40,083 nt of DNA from Entomortierella parvispora. Lineage: Eukaryota; Mortierellomycota; Mortierellomycetes; Mortierellales; Mortierellaceae. The stretch covers positions 1-40,083 of the forward strand of contig CAUYJH010000003.1 of the NCBI GenBank assembly GCA_963573315.1. The letters are read 5' to 3'. The notes under the pieces are model-generated. The model was not told the origin of the DNA. It was given only the letters and a program-made list of their open reading frames with translations, and ran no database searches. Made by a program: the position numbers and the translations under genes. Numbering within the stretch: the stretch's first letter is position 1; each line of letters starts with the position of its first letter. This document shows, piece after piece, positions 10,723-23,400 of the stretch.

Positions 10723-11564
10723 TTCTTCTTGCGAGACGAGCTCGTGGTTCTTGAGGCGCTGTTGAAAAGACGCTCGATGGAAAGCTCAAGGCCGAGAGCT
10801 GGCCTTGCCTGCTTGACCGCAGAGAGCGGTCGTCAAGATGACTAGGTTCTTGATGGCGTGGCAACAAGATGGATGGAAGACAGACAGTTCAAATGGCAGG
10901 GGCACGCGAGGAGGGGGCCAAATGTGCCGAATGAAAGAGGGCAGCAGGCAGGCAAAGCGGGCTGGTGGCTTCGTTGCCAAAGAAGAGCCAAACTAAAGAC
11001 GATAGCAGGAAGCAAGACCCAGGCAGGGCGAGCCAGGGATGGTTCAAGTCTCGAACGGGTCGACTTCTGAAGAAGGGCAGGACCCGCGAGTATTTTCGAG
11101 TTCAACCAACCACAAAAAAGAGAGCAGTCGCGAGAACCTCTTGGTGGCGTAGGGCCTGTGCCAATGTCGTGTCTCGTCGCGCATGTAATGCGAGAAGGGG
11201 GTGGGCCAATGAACCGAATGGAGAGCGGTCATTCTTGATGGCGTAACGGGCAGAGGCTTCGTCGACTGGGCCAAGGACAGCGGCACAAAAGGCGGCATGG
11301 CTCGAGGTCGCAAAGAAGGCAACCGAGGTCTTGACTTGGTGGCAAGGGGTGGTCTTTGAGGGATACTTCCTTTGGGGTCACCCAGAGGGGCGGCTTGGAC
11401 CGAGGCAGGAGACCGATGGTTCTTGGCGGCAGTGGATGTCCGACATGGTAGGCAGAGGAAGATTGGGCCCTGTGGTTTGTGCTTTAGGGTGGCTTTGGAA
11501 AGGAGAAGATTGTGGTGAAGAACAGGAAAAAGAAGGGTGAGAGAGGGCTGGTATTTATGATTGG
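10723..11564 (-). other. Possible minus-strand transcription unit without an intact ORF
   Basis: On the minus strand a CCAATCATAAATA element (11564-11552) is followed by a CT-rich leader and an ATG in good context (CTACCATGTCGG, 11446). The ATG frame stops after 22 codons. Downstream, two other frames show stretches with coding-like codon choice, one in the frame of TAAKNHRSPASVQAAPLGD and one in the frame of VKTSVAFFATSSHAAFC. This looks like a decayed or frameshifted small gene, a spliced non-coding RNA, or chance. I recognise no family. Confidence 0.2.
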
Positions 11565-12095
11565 AGAGGGCGGGGGACTCGATCGCTCTTTTTCCCCGTC
11601 GTATAAAACACATGCAAATTTCGTTATTTCCTCTCTCTTTTCCAACTGTTTCCTTCACCTTCCATCCCCCCTCCTGCCCTTGTCCCCTTCCTTTGCCACC
11701 ATCCAGTCCATCTGAATCAATTCGTTATTGCCCACCAATGTTTACCGCTATGTCCTTCCGGCGTTTCCTTTTTGGTAAAAAGTCCCGAGAATGACGCAAA
11801 ATGTAAGCAATCTCTCTTCTTCGAATCTCGATGAAGAATGGTCATAGACATGTGCAGCGAATGGCGGAAAAGGTGCATTCGAGGTCGAGGATTCTTGCTG
11901 CTCATTTGCATTCGCACCCTGGCAAGCTGCATTCCTTCAAAAGATGGCTCCTTCAAACTCACATATGAAAAAAATTATGACTCGGGAGAAGGTCACTGCG
12001 TTCGGAGGGACCAAGGGGCTTTGGTAAAAAAAACTGACTCGGGACTCGGGTGAGTCATGGCAGAAAGGAACGTGACCCTAGGAAGAAAGCGCAGC

Positions 12096-12283
12096 GGCGC
12101 GTTTCCTACACTCTTTGCTTCTTTTTTCTTCTTGCGAAGCGGTTCCGGCGCGTTTCCTACGCTCTTTTCTGCTTTTTTTGCAGTTGCGGCGCGTGTCCTA
12201 CACTCTTTTCTTCTTTTTTTCTTCTTGCAAAGCGGCTCCGGCACGTGTCCTGCACTCTTTTATCTTTTTTTCCTCTTGCAAAG
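12096..12283. repeat. Degenerate minisatellite, four units of about 40-53 bp
   Basis: Units at 12096-12146, 12147-12186, 12187-12239 and 12240-12283 share the plan GCGCGTTTCCTACACTCTTT, a T-rich middle, then TTCTTGCAAAGCGGTTCCG. Unit 2 lacks part of the middle and unit 4 lacks the end. Differences among copies (GTTTCC versus GTGTCC, GCGAAG versus GCAAAG) suggest an old array. All three frames are partly open, so apparent ORFs here reflect repetition. Confidence 0.85.
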
Positions 12284-12495
12284 TTTTTTTTGAAGGATGC
12301 GATTTCGGCTCAGGACAAGATTTTAACCCAAGTTTTGCACCTATAGGCAAAGAACGTTACAAACACTACTGAGCACAAAATAGGAAGCAGCAGGAGAGGA
12401 AAAGGACTCGGGAGCAGACATTGCATGGATTTTGGACTTCAATGGATTCATGAATTAGGAGTGATTAAGAGGACCAGGGTTTAAATGGCGCACTC

Positions 12496-12515
12496 AGGAC
12501 AGGACAGGACAGGAC
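12496..12515. repeat. AGGAC pentanucleotide repeat (4 units)
   Basis: Four perfect AGGAC units (consistent with slippage) lie in otherwise unannotated DNA upstream of the TPR-like relic. Confidence 0.8.
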
Positions 12516-12775
12516 ATTATGGAAAATACATGGACAGGTCATTACTCCAGGAATGTAGGAATGTAAAAAGCAGAGGACATTAAGAGGCAGAGGCAGTTCA
12601 AGGAGGAAGACCATTCAAAGTCCTCATGCAAGCACGCGTCAAATCGCGATGGCACACCCACACGCACCAAATACCACACTAGCCAATTGAAGTGCACGAT
12701 TTTTATTTTCCAAAATTGAGCAACGGGCGCTGCTGCTGCTGCCGTTTGGTCCGTGAGTCGAGTCAAGTTGCGATT

Positions 12776-13205
12776 CTAATCCTCCATGCCGACAAAGTCC
12801 TTCGCTTTTGTTGCATGGATCAGAGCATCCTTGAACTCTCCCAATGCCAAATCGTTGTTGCCCTCCATCTGGATGAAAAGTAGAAAATAAAAGAACAAAA
12901 GAGTGTTAGAGCATCAATCAACTTGAGCCAAACCCCATTCCAACAGGGGTGGTGCGCAAGAGGCGGAGCTCCATGTCTCTCTTTTTTACCTCATGGATCA
13001 AGCCAAGGGTAAAAAGACCCAATACTGCACCTTCATCACGGTCCCTATATTGGCCACTCTTTTCTTTGGCCATGGCGATCGCCTTTTGCATCCATCTGAG
13101 GCCAGTTTTGGGTATTGCTGGACATGTGCCTAGAGCTTTGTGAATTCTAATGTCAAATAACGAGGCAATCGAAGAAGGCAATATGTCGATAGGTACGGAG
13201 CACAA
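12776..13205 (-). pseudogene. TPR-like C-terminal fragment, probable truncated gene relic
   Basis: Two minus-strand exons can be joined: one ending at 12990 (GAG, then GTAAAA donor) and a last exon 12868-12776 after a CATCCAG acceptor. Together they read TGLRWMQKAIAMAKEKSG, then AVLGLFTLGLIHE, then MEGNNDLALGEFKDALIHA and a stop. Spacing of the small and aromatic residues resembles tetratricopeptide repeats. Upstream (13206-13490) all three frames are interrupted within about 30 codons, and the H+-ATPase stop codon follows at 13491, so there is no room for a full TPR protein. An intact small gene with unrecognised short exons cannot be excluded. The 5' limit given is the end of the open frame, not a real start. 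Confidence 0.4.
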
Positions 13206-13490
13206 ACTCTTCCCTTCCTTTAGTCTAAAAGCGTGCGTCTCCCCTTCAAGGACAGATATAACATCTCATATCTAGCACTGCTGTTCGACAGGGACAACAG
13301 TTCCCTGATTTCGTTTGTCTTTATCAATTCTGCTGGAAGTGCTGTTTATTTCTGAAAGGAGGTGGCTTCTTAAGTTTGAGAAGTGCAGATTAGCGATGTT
13401 TGTTCAGAGACACCGCCAATTCTACTCCAAACCAATTCGCTATCAGCAATAGCAGAAATCCCTCTTATTTCCTTTCAGCTTGCCCACTCT

Positions 13491-16400
13491 CTACCTCATT
13501 TTCGTCAATTGTCTGACCTCCTGCTTCTTCGCTTCGAAATCAAGTCCTTTCTCGATCTGAGCCTGGGCTGGTTCGAGCGAAGCTATCGTCTGTCCCTCGC
13601 CCATTGGAGCTTTGTTCAGGGCCTCGAGGACCTTCAACTTCAAGATCACCTCACGGATCCGATCAATTGAGCCCCAGACATGGTCCTGTTGAATCTTGCG
13701 AGATTTACGCTCAGCCAACTTCTTTCTTCTAGCCGGGGTCCGGACAATTGCAGCTGTCAGTTCGAAGGACCAGGCCTTGAACAAGTGGACTTTGATAACA
13801 TCGAGAATGATGAAGTAACCGAAAGAGATGAGCAAGATCACGATCGCTTGAGAGACAGGGATTTTTGGTGTCAATCCTCCGAATACGACCATCAGCAAGG
13901 CCACAATCTGAGTGCCGATAATAACGGCTGCAAACAAGGGTGAGGGCAAGCTCACCCAAAAGTATCCTGTCAGTCTAGTGGAAAATATCATGAAATGAGG
14001 AGCGGAAGAGATGTGCAGATACATGACGGATTCGAGTTTGCGTTCGGATTCGGGAGCGTCGAGACTGACAGGTGCGTAATTGAAGTGTTTCCAAAAGACA
14101 AAGAAAACTGCAAAAGACAGTGCAGTCAAGCACATTCCTAGGATCAGGGACATAGTGATTAATTGACCTATACGCCACTTGTCGGGAAAAGGTGAGAGCT
14201 GTGCATTGTCAACTGCGATCACCAGCGTCGCAAGATCGTTGAGGATGCAGATCAGGATCAAAAGCCTTGCAGGCAAAGCCCAGTCAAAGGCTATGACGAC
14301 GCTGAAGAAGAAAATCAGGAAATGGACCGTAGACGTGATTCGGTACAGAGCGTAGGAACGCATGCGCTGGAAAATGGCACGGGAAGTCAACAATCCATCA
14401 ACAATCGTAGAAAGACCCGGCGCCATCAAGACAATATCGGAAGCAGAACGAGCAGCATCTGTGCATCCATGAACAGCAATGCCAACATTGGCCTTTTTCA
14501 GGGCAGGGGCATCATTAACACCATCACCAGTCATAGCGACGATTATTCCACGCTTTTGAAGTAACTCGACAACACGGAACTTGTGTTCTGGAATGACCTG
14601 GGCAAACCCGTCAGCGCGGATGCAGTGTTCAGTGACTTCTTCCTCAGATTTATCTTTATCGTCCAAGTGAGTGGCATCAAGAATAACGCGAGTCAAGCCC
14701 AGACGGTGAGCGACTTCTTTTGCAATAATCAGCTGATCTCCAGTCACCATCTTCACATCGACACCCATGTGCTGGCAACGAGCAATCGTTTCAGCAGAGT
14801 CTGGGCGTGGAGGATCGATCAAAGATATCATGCCAACCAATTGGAACTGGTCCATAGATTCCCCTCGTGAACGAGCCACACCAAGAGCGCGGAGACCTCG
14901 CTTCGCCATGGCATTGACAGCACGCACTGCATCGTCATCTCCTCCAACAAGGCTAATTATGACCTGAGGCGCGCCTTTGGCGACCTTGAATGACTCTCCA
15001 GTTTCCTTATTTGTGACCGTAGCCTGAGTCAGTTTTGTGGCGGGGTTGAACGGTAAAAAAGAAGAAACCTTGTAACCAGGGATATCGTGCTGATGGGTTC
15101 GGTTTTGTAGTAGGGGTAGCCGCTCTTCGGCGACAGTACGTATAGCGAGTTCAATAGGATCATTGGCGCCAGCTTCAGCAGCGAGATAAGAATAGAGAAG
15201 GATATCATCTTCCGTATAGCCATTAGCGAGGTAAGGCTTATCAAAGGTCAGCTCGTTCAGCGTAAGTGTTCCGGTTTTGTCAGAACAAAGAACAGAGACA
15301 GAAGCCATCTCTTCCACAGCTGTAAGACGCTTGACAATGACTTTCTTGGCAGCCAATTGCTTGGCGCCTATGGCCATAGTCACAGACATGACAGTGGGAA
15401 GTCCAACGGGAATGGCAGCGACTGTGAGGACCAGGACACGACTAAGAACAGTCAGGAACTGGCCGTCTTTCTGTCCGCGAAAATGAATCAATTGGTAGAC
15501 AAGAATAATACCAACAAGGACAACAGTGATGAGGATCAAGAAGTTGCCGATCCTGTTGATAATCTTTTGGAAATGGCCTTCCTCGACCGTGATCGATATC
15601 AAGTTGGCGGCTCGACCAATAAATGTATTTAAGCCCGTCTTTGTTACGACTGCCATCTGTTGACCCTGCCTGACTATCGAAGAAGAGTAAACGACATCGC
15701 CCTGTTTCTTGCTAACAGGCAAAGACTCGCCGGTGAGTGCAGACTGATCAATCAAGAGTTCACCTTCAGTGGCCTCCCCAGTGGCGCCAATACCAAGAAG
15801 CCGACCATCGGCGGGGATAATATCTCCCAAGCGGAGTACAATGACGTCGCCAGGGACAAGCTCAGCGGCATTGAGCTCGACCAGATGTCCACCACGCCAA
15901 CAGCGGGTTTTGAGAGCCAAGGTTTGTCGTAGGGTATCGAGAGCAGATTCTGCTTTGGCCTCTTCAATGAAACCGATACTTGCATTCACGATGAGAAGGG
16001 CAAGAATGATGCCAAAATCAATCCAGTCCTAACACAGGATTTTAACAATTGGACGTATGTTGTCAGTAAAGCACGTTCGAGGCAGCAGCTTTCTAAGACA
16101 TCCATCAGAGGCACGCAACAACTAAGCATGTACAGCTCGTTGTTGTTTTGTTGAAGGATGGTTCGCTAGTTTCGAATGTTACCTTAACGACTGCAGAGAT
16201 GATGCATGCAACTTCAATGAGATACGCGATAGCTCCTGTAAAAAATCTCAAGAACTTGAGAATGGGGTTCTTCTTGACCTCTTTGAGCTCGTTGGGCCCC
16301 CATTTGGCCCGACGTTCCTCCACCTCTTGATCTGTCAGACCGTGCAAGGGATTCGTCTGAAGCTGGGCCTCGAGCTCAGGAGAGATTTCATCTCTGTGCT

Positions 16401-16677
16401 CGTGATGAAGTGCTTCATCCACTTGAAGGCCCTCGCTCTTGACTTGCCCACGCGGACCGGAACCTCGTAGGGCCATATTTACGCCTTCTTTTTTGGTGCT
16501 CGATGGAGACGCGGTGGTACTGCTGCCTGTTTGATCACTGACGAACTGTGTCTGCGACGTGTTTGTGTTGGTATCTAGTTGAGTTGCTCTCTGTTAGCCG
16601 ATTACTCTTGTGAAAAATCGAGGCAGCGTGCATGAAGAAAAAGTGATCTTTGACTTACCTTCATGATTATCAGACAT
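13491..16677 (-). CDS. PMA1: Plasma-membrane P-type H+-ATPase (P3A)
   Basis: Three coding exons: 16677-16659, 16574-16183, 16028-13491, giving 982 aa. The first encodes only MSDNHE plus one base. The enzyme pumps protons out of the cell and drives nutrient uptake. Visible landmarks: an N-terminal cation-ATPase block (GLTDQEVEERRAKWGPNEL), TGES (about 237-240), the phosphorylated Asp387 in CSDKTGTLT, KGAPQ in the nucleotide-binding region, MVTGDQ and the hinge GDGVNDAPALK, and about ten membrane segments. The tail (RTPARRKKLAERKSRKIQ, then a long helical stretch ending RQLTKMR) lacks the Ser/Thr pair of the yeast Pma1 autoinhibitory domain. The N-terminal ~50 residues are Ser/Thr-rich. A probable 5'UTR intron lies just upstream. 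The gene is divergent from enolase. Confidence 0.95.
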
Positions 16678-16691
16678 GCCACACTGCTTCT

Positions 16692-16828
16692 CTAAGAAAA
16701 AAGGGCGCGAATGTCATTGTTAGTCATTGCTGGAGACAAAATAATAATGGGAGAGCAAACAGAACGCTTCACAGGACCGCAAACTAGATGATCCTCTCAT
16801 CCAACACAGCGCTGGATGATGCTTTTAC
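16692..16828 (-). other. Putative 5'UTR intron of the H+-ATPase gene
   Basis: On the minus strand a CAAG/GTAAAAGC donor (from 16828) and a TTTTTTCTTAG acceptor (to 16692) enclose 137 nt. They lie 15 nt upstream of the start codon. A TATATTA sequence lies just upstream of the donor, leaving a very short first exon. Inferred from consensus only. Confidence 0.4.
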
Positions 16829-17988
16829 CTTGTAAAGTAATATAGTAGGCGGATGTAAGAGATGGGCTTGAAAGTGTAGAGAAGGGTGAGAGTGGAGTTG
16901 TAGAAATGGGGGGGGGTTTGAAAAAGTGATGTTGCACGAGAGGACTTAGCAATAGGAAAAGGAAAATGGGTAATCATCGCGAACACAATAGTATTTTATT
17001 GGAACATCAGTTTGTCCTTGGACCAAAGGCGAGGACACGAGAACCATACGCGCTCTCCGTGCAAGCTGAAAATCCCTCAGTCTCCAGTTTTCTTTCAATT
17101 TGGACCAAAGTCGCCAGACTTGTCACTCCGTGCTTTCGGTTAAATTATTCAAACATACTTGCATGCTGCATGCTCTGCTGGGGAAAGAACGCGCGATTTT
17201 CGATATTCGATTCGTAGTCGATTCAACTTTTTGAACACGGACAGCACGGCCATTCGGCTCGACCAGAGCCAGATGAAAGCGCCCTTGGATAGCGCCTTTT
17301 CATGTCCTACTCATCTTGCCCCTTGTTTCCTCCAAAGCTGTTGGGTCGTTTTGTATGTAGGACTGATCTCTGCCCAAGTTGTACCTTTCACTGCATTTGG
17401 GCGCGATCATTCCGCTGTGTTTCGCGACAATTTCTATTGGCAAATCCAATTGTTCAAGACGAGTGACTCTCTGTGGCTCCAATGGGCGAAACTTCATGCA
17501 CAGGCTCTCCAATGGGCTCAAAATCTGCCTTCATCCTTGGAGTTGGCGATGCGAGATCAACGCGTCAGGGATCCAACTCTAGTGATTACGTTGCTTTGAT
17601 CGGCTCAGATTCTTTCGACACACTGCGTCGTGGAATCTTGCTCCTGCCTTGCAATTTGTTTCCTTGGTATAATGAAGCATTTCTGGTCAAACTCTGCTAG
17701 CAATTGAGGTGGCGGGACAGAAGGAGGAGAAGTTCTTCCCTGGGCCTGCCCCAACATTAACCTGCGGGTTATGAATTCCAACTGATTCGAGTGATCCGAT
17801 GTTTGAGAATTGACATTCCAAATTGAGCGTCGCGTTTGCAACTCTGAGGCAATGTGATTATGTGATTATGACGCCATTGTGATCTTTTTTTTTCTTCTCG
17901 CTTTTTCCCATCGTGCTTCTTGTTCTTCTTCCGCTCTTTACTCCACCCACCTCTTACGCACCAATCTCAACTACTCTAGATATCAACC
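16829..17988. promoter_or_regulatory. Divergent intergenic region between the H+-ATPase and enolase genes
   Basis: This 1.2-kb region separates two normally strongly expressed genes. I see no supported ORF; the open frame at 17159-17599 has no recognisable domain and no splice or start context. The last ~110 bp before enolase is strongly pyrimidine-rich (TTTTTTTTTCTTCTCGCTTTT and following), like promoters of highly expressed fungal genes. A G9 run lies near 16908. Confidence 0.5.
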
Positions 17989-19966
<1,978 letters not shown>

Positions 19967-20482
19967 ATGAAGAGGTGAAGTAGATGGTCAAAGAGAGAGA
20001 AAGATCATCGATAATTGCACGACAGACGACATGGCTCTATTCCAGAGGAAGAGATAGGAAGGATTGGTCAAAGGCTGCGTCTGTCGTCACAAACTAGTTT
20101 GGTAATAGATAGAAAGGACCGTGAAGTTGAAAGTGAATGCGGAGCCGTTTGGCAACTGGGAAACGCAAACGCGATATTCTCAGCTTTTTAAAGTAAAGCC
20201 CAGACTTATCCTCCTGCCTTGACGACCCACAAGGACATTGGTGACAAAAGGACTGTGAAAACTGGAAGGTGGCCTCTCTTTATCCGCACAGGAGGAGTGC
20301 ATTATGACAAGGCAGTTTTATAGTTGACAGTGATTTCCATCCAACTGACAGGGAGATGAGTGGAATTCAAACCTACTGGCACTCGCACTTGTCATTCAGC
20401 CAGTTCAAGCACATTCACGTTTCAAAGAATCGGTGCAGGTGCTGTTTTTATAGGACAACGACGGGTGATAACGGAAATATAT
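19967..20482. other. Convergent 3' flanks of enolase and OSH3
   Basis: About 500 bp between the two stop codons. No ORF or RNA gene that I can support. A TTTTTAAAGTAAAG sequence (near 20184) and purine-rich stretches are present; it presumably carries both 3'UTRs and poly(A) sites. Confidence 0.5.
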
Positions 20483-23400
20483 CTACCAGAGTGCAACCTT
20501 CTCGTTCCACTCGCCAGTCTCTCTTGCCTCCCAGTATCCGCCTTTGTAGAACCAGGTCTGGCCTTCTGGGTCCTCGGTTTGGGGATCGACCTTCTTCTCG
20601 AACCAACGGACCTCCCACTTGTCGCCCTGGTTCTCCATCGTCTTTCTCAGCTCTCTCTGCTTCTGTTCTACTCTCAGCTTCTCCTTGTCGGCCTCCTCTA
20701 CCCGACCATGTTCAAAAAGCGACTGATCGGGTCGGAAACGGGTATCGGTCCTTGGCAACTTTGCCTCCAAGCCCTTGGTCAACTCGTTCAAGTGGATGGT
20801 GAAATCCGTGAAACCATAGTACTTTTCATGGTTGGGAGGGGGAGTATTGACCTTCCAGAGTCTCTCCAACTTGTTGGGCGCCACCTCCTCCATCAAAGAT
20901 TCACTCCAACGTCCCTGGAGGGTTCTTTTCTTGACCCCATTCGCAGTCATGACGTGTCCGACAATCTCGTGCTTTGTGCCGGCAAAGAAACTGGATTCTT
21001 TAAACGTCAAAACACAGGTCTCACGGGTCGTGTGGTTGATGACCTTGAGTTCTCCAGTATGCTCGAGGTATTTGGTGCCGGCCATGAGGTTACGCATCCA
21101 GGTCGAGGGCTTGATGATGGTATAATGGTCTCCAGACTTGCTGAAGCGGATATGAATAGTACCGTTGGGCATCAATTCCTATTGTGAGAAGGAGAATAAT
21201 GTATACAGTGGTTAGGCATTGCGCCCAATGATCAAAAACACGTCAATCTTGAAATCCAGTCAAGGACTATGAAAGAGGGTAGGGTAACTTACCATTGACT
21301 TGCCCCAGAACTTTGTCTTTGCACGAGAATCCATAGAGAGGCTCCAATGGTGAACCGAATCAGCGTGGCACTATGAGAATAGACAATTAAAATCCAAAAA
21401 GTGAACAAGTATTCCATTTCCAGTCGTGGAGCTACTATCGCAAGAACAACCATGTGGTAAGGACTTCACTTACTGCCATGACAGGGGGATAATGGCTGAC
21501 TTTTTCAGAAATAAACTTGAATCCTTTCTCTGGGCAATCGTATTCGAACGTCTCTCCGTGGAGAGGGTTAAAGGGCTTACGGGCAGCGCGCCATTGGGTT
21601 GTTGCATACCCACTCACAGCAAAGGCAGCCACATAAACGAGTCTATCAAGAGAGTCTTCCAAACTTGCAGCCTTGTCCAAAAGTTCGCTGTATTCGAGCT
21701 CCTCACACAAACGCTGCAGGACGTTGATAGGTTCGTTCAAGGACACAGGCATAGCGACAGTAGACAGATCTTTTCCCACGTTCTTGCGCAAGATGGAAAG
21801 TAACGAGATGTCCTCGCCCGAAACTGGTGCTGGAAGGACAGATCGGCGGACAATTGGTTCCTCGGCTTTAGTCTCCTGGGGCGCCGCGGCTTTTCGTTGA
21901 CCCACTACTACCTCTTCCTTTTGATGAGGCTGCTCCTCAGCCGACTCGTCATCGCTAGAGTTGTCATCAATATCATCCACTTGATCATCAAACCTGGTAT
22001 CCTCCAAGTCGGACAGATCTGCTAAGGACAGGTCAGCAGTCAAAATGGCATCTTCCGCATCGTAAAAGACATCTGAGCCTGTGATTGAAGACGTGAGAGA
22101 GTTCGCGCGATCTGAGGTCATGGATGTTCGTGTATGAGCGATATAGGCCTCCTCCAATGCTTGTCTCGACAGTGTTGATTTGTCGCCCGGCACAATCGTC
22201 CGCGATAACGAGATGGACGACGCATTCTTGTCACCCTCGGCCAACAATAGACGGAACTGCTTCTCATTCTTCTCCCATTTCTCCATCTCGGACCTCATGA
22301 TCTCAAAGGCCTTCTCCTTTTCCGCTTTAAGCTTCAGGAAGGAAGCCTGAAGTCTTGCATGAATGTTCTCGACTGAAGACTGCGTCGATAGAACACTACC
22401 ATCGCTTGTGGCTGTTTGGATTAAGGACGATTGTGCGCGTGTCAGTCAAATGATACATCTGCCAGGACACATTTGTTCAACAAAGCATATCGTCATTCTC
22501 AGAGCGGAAACAAACCAAAACACTTACTTCGCTGGAGTGAGGGAATACCAAACTTCATCCTAAATTTGTTGCCCCCATTGCTGCTCCCACTACTGTTTGC
22601 AGGAGAGCTATCTGCAGACCCCTGTCTCTCACGGGCATGAGGACTGCGTGACGAACTAGAAGATCCGCTACTGATAGGGGGTCCGACTTCTGTTGTCTGA
22701 GCTCGGATCGAATCGAGTTGCTCCTTAATATCCGCGAACCCAGCATCCATGGTCGTCATGATCTGCTTGAGCTGATCAATTTCCGTTGTGCCGTTGGAGA
22801 TCCAGCTGTTACGGAGCTGAGCCCGCTTCTGGGTCGAATCCCGGGTGGTCATACGATGGACAGTATCCTGTGCATTTCTTTGCTCCGATGCCTTGAAAGC
22901 CTTAATGATAGATGTCCAAGCATTATAATCATCCACCGTCAAGGCCTTGAGATGATAGAGCATCGTCCCAGAATCGATAAAGATCATGCGAGAGTTCTGA
23001 CTAAAAGTCACCGACGAGATCACCAGATGGACTTTACCACGGCAAGGATTGTCAGGCGCCTTGTAGTAGGAAAGGATTCCATTATCAATCTGGAACCACC
23101 GCCTCGCCCAGCCTGGATGAAGAAAAATCCAGTGCACGTTAGCCAAGACGAACAAAAAGGAGCTTTGCCACATTCACACAATCAAAAATCTCACCTTGCA
23201 TTCTCTTGCGCTTCTTCTTGTACAACCAGCCCGACATCTCAGAGGTGGGGTGCGCGACAGGCTTAGTCCCACGCTCCTCCAGGGCAACAAAGAAGGTCAG
23301 TCTCTTTGAGGTGTGGATCGAGAACGAATTGTCTAAAGTGCAGAAATTCAGGAACCATGGCAACAGCACGCGTGGAAGTTAACAAACATAGTTGACCAAT

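Larger units (their letters stand above)
10243..12775. other. Gene-poor 2.5-kb intergenic stretch with low-complexity DNA
   Basis: No ORF here has a recognisable domain or consistent codon use across more than a few dozen codons. Contents noted: ATGAAG-like purine repeats (about 10440-10505), CACAC runs (about 10660-10680), a G16 tract (10699-10714), a CCAAT/TATA-like element facing left with a CT-rich leader (11446-11564, minus), ACTCGGG motifs with a TGAGTCA site (11978-12057), a minisatellite (12096-12283) and an AGGAC pentamer repeat (12496-12515). It also contains the 3' flanks of the transporter and of the TPR-like relic. Confidence 0.6.

Noticed and set aside
11040-11060. GGTTCAAGTCTCGAAC, resembling a tRNA T-arm
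   Set aside because: No matching acceptor stem, D-arm or anticodon arm could be folded around it; no tRNA called in the window.
11044-11658. 204-codon open frame on minus
   Set aside because: No recognised family, codon signal shifts between frames, and its first part lies in the leader-like sequence upstream of the promoter-like ATG. Mentioned only as part of a possible non-coding or decayed unit.
12050-12372. Three overlapping Phe/Ser-rich open frames
   Set aside because: All three frames are open because of the minisatellite, which explains them fully.
17159-17599. 146-codon open frame upstream of enolase
   Set aside because: No domain, no leader or splice context, and it lies in the promoter region of enolase.
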